Source: Burkholderia sp. D-99
GTDB taxonomy: Bacteria; Pseudomonadota; Gammaproteobacteria; Burkholderiales; Burkholderiaceae
NCBI RefSeq assembly: GCF_011605345.1
Contig: NZ_JAAOXM010000019.1
Span: 1-64,000, forward strand
Reading direction: 5' to 3'
Length of the DNA: 64,000 nt
The first letter of the stretch is position 1, and every line of letters begins with the position of its first letter. Shown in pieces: positions 60,189 to 64,000 of the stretch. The notes under the pieces were generated by a model that saw only the letters and a program-made list of their open reading frames with translations, was not told where the DNA came from and made no database searches. A program made the translations under genes and the position numbers.

Positions 60189-60279
60189 GCCCGTCGCGTG
60201 CTGCGATGCAATGTGATCCGTCGAACGGGATGTGCTACAAGAACATCGCATTCCCCGCCGTACGGAACCGGAGCCGACC

Positions 60280-62196
60280 ATGCCCTACGCCGTCCCCCAG
60301 GCCCAGCACGCCGACCGTGTGCTCGGCGCGCTCGCCGGACGCCTGCCCGCGCCGGCCGAATCCACGCGCCTCGTGTCCTCGTGGCAACGGTCGCTGGAGC
60401 GCTACCGTCTCGACCCCGCTTCGTCGATCGGCCCGCGCGTGCTGACCGCGGCCGAGCTGCGCGAAGTGCGCGACAAGGAGGAGGCCTTCCTGCGCGCGTC
60501 GGGCCAGTGCCTGACGCGCCTGCACGACATGATCCGCGTCGCCGACTACTGCGTGATGCTGACCGACGCGCACGGCGTGACGATCGACTACCGGATCGAC
60601 CGCGAGCGCCGCAACGACTTCCGCCATGCGGGGCTGCACATCGGCTCGTGCTGGTCGGAAAGCGAGGAAGGCACATGCGGTGTCGCGAACGTGCTGACCG
60701 ATCTCGCGCCGATCACCGTGCACAAGACCGATCACTTTCGCGCGGCATTCACGACGCTCACCTGCAGCGCAGCGCCGATCTTCTCGCCGGGCGGCGAGCT
60801 GATCGGTGTGCTCGACGCGTCGGCCGTTCATTCACCCGACGGCCGCGACAGCCAGCGTCTCGTCTATCAGCTCGTGCTGCAGAGCGCGGCGCTGATCGAG
60901 GACGGCTACTTCGTGCACAGCACCGCGCAGCACTGGATCCTGTTCGGGCATCCGAATCGTCACTACGTCGAAGCGCAACCCGAGTGGCTGATCGCGTTCG
61001 ACGAATGCGGCAATATCGTCGCCGCGAACCGGCAGGCGCGCGACGCGCTGCCGGCGCTGCGCGAACCGCGCCATATCGACGAGATCTTCGATGCGACCGA
61101 GATGCCGCTGCGCGATGCCGCGCGGCTCGATGCGATCGTTGCGCTGCGGCTGCGCGCGACCGGCGCGCCGCTCTATGCGCGGCTGCGTGCGCCGCTACGG
61201 CGCACCGGCCGCGAACCCGGCACGGCGTCGCGCCGCCCGGGCGCCGCGCAACGTCACGTCGGCGCGCTGACGCCGTTCCTGCACAGCAATGACGTGCAGA
61301 TCGCGCAACAGGCCGAACTCGCGCTGCGTGTCGCGAGCAAGCGCCTGCCGATTCTCGTGCTCGGCGAAACCGGTGCGGGGAAGGAAGTGTTCGCGCGCGC
61401 GATCCACGACGCCGGCGCGCGGCGCACGCGGTCGTTCGTCGCCGTCAATTGCGGCGCGCTGCCGGAAGCACTGATCGAGAGCGAATTGTTCGGCTATGCG
61501 GCCGGCGCGTTTACCGGCGCACGCAAGCACGGCGCGCGCGGCAAGATCGCGCTCGCCGACGGCGGCACGCTGTTCCTCGACGAAATCGGCGACATGCCGC
61601 TCGCGCTGCAGACGCGCCTGTTGCGCGTGCTCGCCGATGGCGAGGTCGTGCCGCTCGGCAGCGATACGCCGGTACGCGTCGATCTCGACGTAATCTGCGC
61701 GACGCACCGCGATCTCGCGCGCATGGTGGCCGACGGCACGTTCCGCGAGGATCTGTACTACCGGTTGAGCGGCGCGACGTTCGAACTGCCGCCGCTGCGC
61801 GAACGCGCGGACGTGCGCGACGTGATTGCCACCGTGTTCGCCGAGGAGGCACAGGCAACCGGCCACGTGCTGACGCTCGATGCAACGCTCTCCGAACAGC
61901 TCGCCGCGTACCCGTGGCCCGGCAACGTGCGCCAGTTGCGCAACGTGCTGCGCTATGCGTGCGCGGTATGCGACGCCGCGCGCGTGACGCGGCATGACCT
62001 GCCGGCCGATATCGCCGCGCAGCTTGGCGGCGCATCGACCGGCACCCTGCCTGACGACGAACGCGGCCGCGTCGTCGCAGCGCTTACCGCGCACCGCTGG
62101 CGGCCCGACGCGGCTGCGCAGGCACTCGGCATCTCGCGCGCGACGTTGTACCGGCGCATCGCGAAGCACCGGATCGTCGCGCCCCACCGCGCGTGA
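60280..62196 (+). CDS. acoR: Sigma-54-dependent activator of acetoin catabolism AcoR
   Basis: 638 residues from the ATG at 60280. An N-terminal GAF-type sensor region (about 45-220) precedes the AAA+ domain with Walker A GETGAGKE (362-369), sigma-54 contact loop GAFTGA (409-414) and LFLDEIGDMP. A C-terminal Fis-type helix-turn-helix (AAQALGISRATLYRRIAKH) ends it. In the family, acetoin or acetaldehyde is the inducer. An in-frame ATG at 60232 is possible but has no support. Divergent from the aco operon. Confidence 0.94.
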   Translation: MPYAVPQAQHADRVLGALAGRLPAPAESTRLVSSWQRSLERYRLDPASSIGPRVLTAAELREVRDKEEAFLRASGQCLTRLHDMIRVADYCVMLTDAHGVTIDYRIDRERRNDFRHAGLHIGSCWSESEEGTCGVANVLTDLAPITVHKTDHFRAAFTTLTCSAAPIFSPGGELIGVLDASAVHSPDGRDSQRLVYQLVLQSAALIEDGYFVHSTAQHWILFGHPNRHYVEAQPEWLIAFDECGNIVAANRQARDALPALREPRHIDEIFDATEMPLRDAARLDAIVALRLRATGAPLYARLRAPLRRTGREPGTASRRPGAAQRHVGALTPFLHSNDVQIAQQAELALRVASKRLPILVLGETGAGKEVFARAIHDAGARRTRSFVAVNCGALPEALIESELFGYAAGAFTGARKHGARGKIALADGGTLFLDEIGDMPLALQTRLLRVLADGEVVPLGSDTPVRVDLDVICATHRDLARMVADGTFREDLYYRLSGATFELPPLRERADVRDVIATVFAEEAQATGHVLTLDATLSEQLAAYPWPGNVRQLRNVLRYACAVCDAARVTRHDLPADIAAQLGGASTGTLPDDERGRVVAALTAHRWRPDAAAQALGISRATLYRRIAKHRIVAPHRA

Positions 62197-62215
62197 CGCA
62201 CCGGAGCGTCTGCTC

Positions 62216-62620
62216 TCATGCGGCCTGCGCGGCCGCTTCGTCGCGCCGCATGAACACCTCGTGTGCGGCGAACAGCGCGTTGAGCGCGGCCGGAAACCCC
62301 GCATAGACGGCCATCTGCATGAACACCTCGACGATCTCGTCGCGCGTGCAGCCCACGTTCAGCGCGGCCTCGATATGCACCTTCAGTTGCGGCTGCGCGT
62401 TGCCGAGCGCGGCCAGCGCCGCGATCGTCGCGATCTCGCGCGCCTTCAGGTCGAGCTGCGGCCGGCTGTAGATATCGCCGAAACCGAACTCGACCAGGAG
62501 CCGCCCGAAGTCCGGCGCGATCGGCGCGAGGGCCGCGATCACGCGCTCACCGACTTCGCCGTCGATTTCCTTCAGTTTGTTCCAGCCGCGCGTGTAGCGG
62601 TCTTCAACGAGTCGTTCCAT
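62216..62620 (-). CDS. Carboxymuconolactone decarboxylase-family protein
   Basis: 134 residues, all-helical CMD fold, with the segment EAALNVGCTRDEIVEVFMQMAVYAGFP. A single Cys in place of CxxC places it with the gamma-CMD group, not AhpD peroxidases. There is no signal peptide. Its ATG lies 17 bases inside the upstream merR gene, with AGGA in place, so it is co-translated with and probably controlled by that regulator. Substrate unknown. Confidence 0.88.
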   Translation of the reverse strand: MERLVEDRYTRGWNKLKEIDGEVGERVIAALAPIAPDFGRLLVEFGFGDIYSRPQLDLKAREIATIAALAALGNAQPQLKVHIEAALNVGCTRDEIVEVFMQMAVYAGFPAALNALFAAHEVFMRRDEAAAQAA

Positions 62621-63065
62621 TGTGTCCGTCCTGTTCCGATGGAGAGTGAGTTGGTTTTGCCCGTCGTGCCGTATCGCGCTCCTGTGCCTCGTAGTACGCG
62701 ATCTTGTCGCTGATCACGTCGAGGCTCGCCTGCAGCTCCGCGAGATGCGCGCGCACCGCATCGCGATGCGCGACCAGCAGGCTGCGCCGCGCACCGAAGG
62801 TCGGCTCGCCCTGCGCGCGCAGCGCCGCGAATGCCTGCATCTGCGCGATCGGCATGCCGGTCGCCTTCAGGCGCATCACGAAGGCCAGCCAGTCAAGGTC
62901 GGCCGGCGCATAGAGCCGGTGCCCGGCCGCCGTGCGCGAAATCGCGCGCAGCAGGCCGGCCTGCTCGTAGTACCGCAGCGTATGCGTCGACAGGCCGGTC
63001 AGCTCGGCGACTTGCCCGATCGTCAGCGGACCGGTGGCGGAAGGTTGGGATACGGTTTTGGACAT
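62604..63065 (-). CDS. MerR-family transcriptional regulator
   Basis: 153 residues from the ATG at 63065 (MSKTVSQPS). The winged helix TIGQVAELTGLSTHTLRYYEQAGLL (about 15-39) precedes a dimerisation coiled coil (about 90-135). No effector cysteines. A textbook MerR promoter lies directly upstream with its -10 only about 10 bases from the ATG and no ribosome site, so the transcript may be leaderless. It controls itself and the overlapping CMD gene. Confidence 0.9.
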   Translation of the reverse strand: MSKTVSQPSATGPLTIGQVAELTGLSTHTLRYYEQAGLLRAISRTAAGHRLYAPADLDWLAFVMRLKATGMPIAQMQAFAALRAQGEPTFGARRSLLVAHRDAVRAHLAELQASLDVISDKIAYYEAQERDTARRAKPTHSPSEQDGHNGTTR

Positions 63066-63075
63066 GGCAGGAACA

Positions 63076-63106
63076 AGGTTAGGAGTTAGAGCCAACTCTA
63101 AGTCAA
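63076..63106 (-). promoter_or_regulatory. MerR-type promoter with operator in the spacer
   Basis: On the minus strand, TTGACT, a 19-bp spacer, TAACCT. The palindrome TTAGAG-ttgg-CTCTAA (63086-63101) occupies the spacer. The over-long spacer with a centred dyad is the signature of promoters that MerR proteins activate by untwisting. Confidence 0.8.
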
Positions 63107-63340
63107 GCGCTTTCGAACGGCCAGCGCGACGACAACCCGCGACACCGTAAAGAATGGTCAAAATCGCCGCCCGGCACGGGTTTCGGTCTTTACAGCGCCG
63201 CAAGCCTTCAGCAAGATTCGGTCAGCCTGTCTTAAAAAGGGCACGCATTTGTCCTATGCTTAACGGCGACGCCCGGCCGGGTCTCGCCCCACCGTCCGTT
63301 GCAACAGCCATTCATCCGTCAGAACCAGGGAGCCTTTGCC

Positions 63341-63952
63341 ATGCTGAAAAAGCTGCTGATGCTGTTCGTCGCGCTATCGCTGTCGCTCGCCGCAGGCCTT
63401 GCCGCGGCCGTCGAAGTCAACTCGGCTGACCAGGCCGCGCTCGAATCCGTGAAGGGTCTCGGGCCCGTGAAGTCGAAGGCGATCATCGACGAACGCACCA
63501 AGAACGGCCCGTTCAAGGATGCGGACGATCTCGCGAACCGCGTCAAGGGCCTCGGCACGAAATCGGTCGGGCATCTCGAAGAGAACGGCCTGACGATCGG
63601 CGGCTCGTCGACCCCGCCGAAGGGCGTGAAGCTGTCGAAGCCGGCCGCGACGACATCGGCTACCACGTCGGCAACGACGTCGGCAGGCACTGCATCGACG
63701 TCCACGACCGCGACGGCCGGCACGACGGCTGCGACGCCGGCCCCGGCGGCAAGCGCACCGGATGCGGCGGCGAAACCGGCCAAGGCGAAGCGCGCGTCGA
63801 AGAAGGAAAAAGCAGCGGCCGCAGCGGCGGCATCCGCCGATGCAGGTGCAAGCGCACCGGCCGCAGCGTCGTCGGCAAAAGCGACGAAGGGTTCGAAGAA
63901 GAAAAACAAGAAGGACAAGGCAGCCTCCGCCGCCGCGGCGTCGGGCGCCTGA
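63341..63952 (+). CDS. Exported ComEA-like helix-hairpin-helix protein with Ala/Lys-rich tail
   Basis: 203 residues from the ATG at 63341, with AGGGAG upstream. A signal peptide (about 1-23) is followed by a helix-hairpin-helix domain (VEVNSADQAALESVKGLGPVKSKAIIDER, about 24-85) as in ComEA DNA-uptake proteins. Beyond 95 comes a Thr/Ala-rich then Lys/Ala-rich low-complexity tail with several KKK clusters. A periplasmic DNA-binding role is plausible; competence is not shown. The region 63107-63340 upstream holds no gene I can support. Confidence 0.85.
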   Translation: MLKKLLMLFVALSLSLAAGLAAAVEVNSADQAALESVKGLGPVKSKAIIDERTKNGPFKDADDLANRVKGLGTKSVGHLEENGLTIGGSSTPPKGVKLSKPAATTSATTSATTSAGTASTSTTATAGTTAATPAPAASAPDAAAKPAKAKRASKKEKAAAAAAASADAGASAPAAASSAKATKGSKKKNKKDKAASAAAASGA

Positions 63953-63957
63953 TGTGC

Positions 63958-63985
63958 GCCGCGCGCGCGACGGCGTGCGCGCGGC
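63958..63985 (+). repeat. Hairpin after the ComEA-like gene
   Basis: 9-bp stem GCCGCGCGC/GCGCGCGGC with a 10-base loop, 5 bases past the stop. No T-tract within the window, so termination is uncertain. Confidence 0.5.
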
Positions 63986-64000
63986 ATTCGTTCAACGGGC

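Overview
The window is about 64 kb of GC-rich (roughly two-thirds G+C), densely coding chromosomal DNA. The protein sequences and gene order point to a betaproteobacterium of the genus Burkholderia, most likely the B. cepacia complex. Supporting signs are a class I PHA synthase next to a thiolase, the ndk-rlmN-rodZ-ispG-hisS-bamB-der-hfq-hflXKC-hisZ-purA series, surE-pcm-nlpD-rpoS, dnaX next to a 4.5S RNA gene, and an acoXABC-type acetoin locus. The species is inferred from recognition, not from a search. I saw no tRNA, rRNA, CRISPR array, insertion sequence or phage gene.

Layout. 1-5.4 kb: phaC and the start of phaA, then pgeF and rluD (all minus), with divergent bamD. 5.5-11.4 kb: dinG, a DUF465 protein and an exported coiled-coil protein (minus), then tex (plus). 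11.4-12.8 kb: an AT-rich regulatory island and a stand-alone type I terpene synthase, the most accessory-looking gene here. 12.8-31.6 kb: kup, then a very long co-oriented minus-strand housekeeping series running from ndk down to a phosphoribosyltransferase, with structured intergenic regions at rodZ/ispG and bamB/der. 31.8-44.6 kb: a BI-1-like membrane protein and an EEP hydrolase (plus), rlmD, a PolB-type exonuclease, the surE-pcm-nlpD-rpoS operon, a CoA-transferase, recR, ybaB, dnaX and ffs (minus). 45.0-53.6 kb: plus-strand trxA, rho, a merR-MFS pair, mtfA, rpmE2, a GT-C glycosyltransferase and a MATE exporter. 53.6-62.2 kb: an acetoin catabolism operon, acoX-SDR-acoA-acoB-acoC-lipA (minus), diverging from its sigma-54 activator gene acoR. 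62.2-64.0 kb: a merR-CMD pair (minus) and an exported ComEA-like helix-hairpin-helix protein (plus).

How the genes work together. The aco genes form a complete module: AcoA/AcoB cleave acetoin, AcoC carries the lipoyl arm, a dedicated lipoyl synthase can supply the cofactor, and AcoR should drive a near-perfect -24/-12 promoter through inverted repeats in the shared upstream region. The long minus-strand series combines isoprenoid supply (IspG), outer-membrane assembly (BamB, with BamD elsewhere in the window), ribosome GTPases (Der, HflX), RNA regulation (Hfq) and FtsH control (HflKC). The surE-pcm-nlpD-rpoS genes are joined by four-base overlaps, which suggests translational coupling leading into the stationary-phase sigma factor.

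The best candidates for something undescribed are the terpene synthase with its two palindromes and strong promoter, the AcoR-site array, the hairpin cluster between bamB and der, and several genes whose predicted promoters imply leaderless transcripts.
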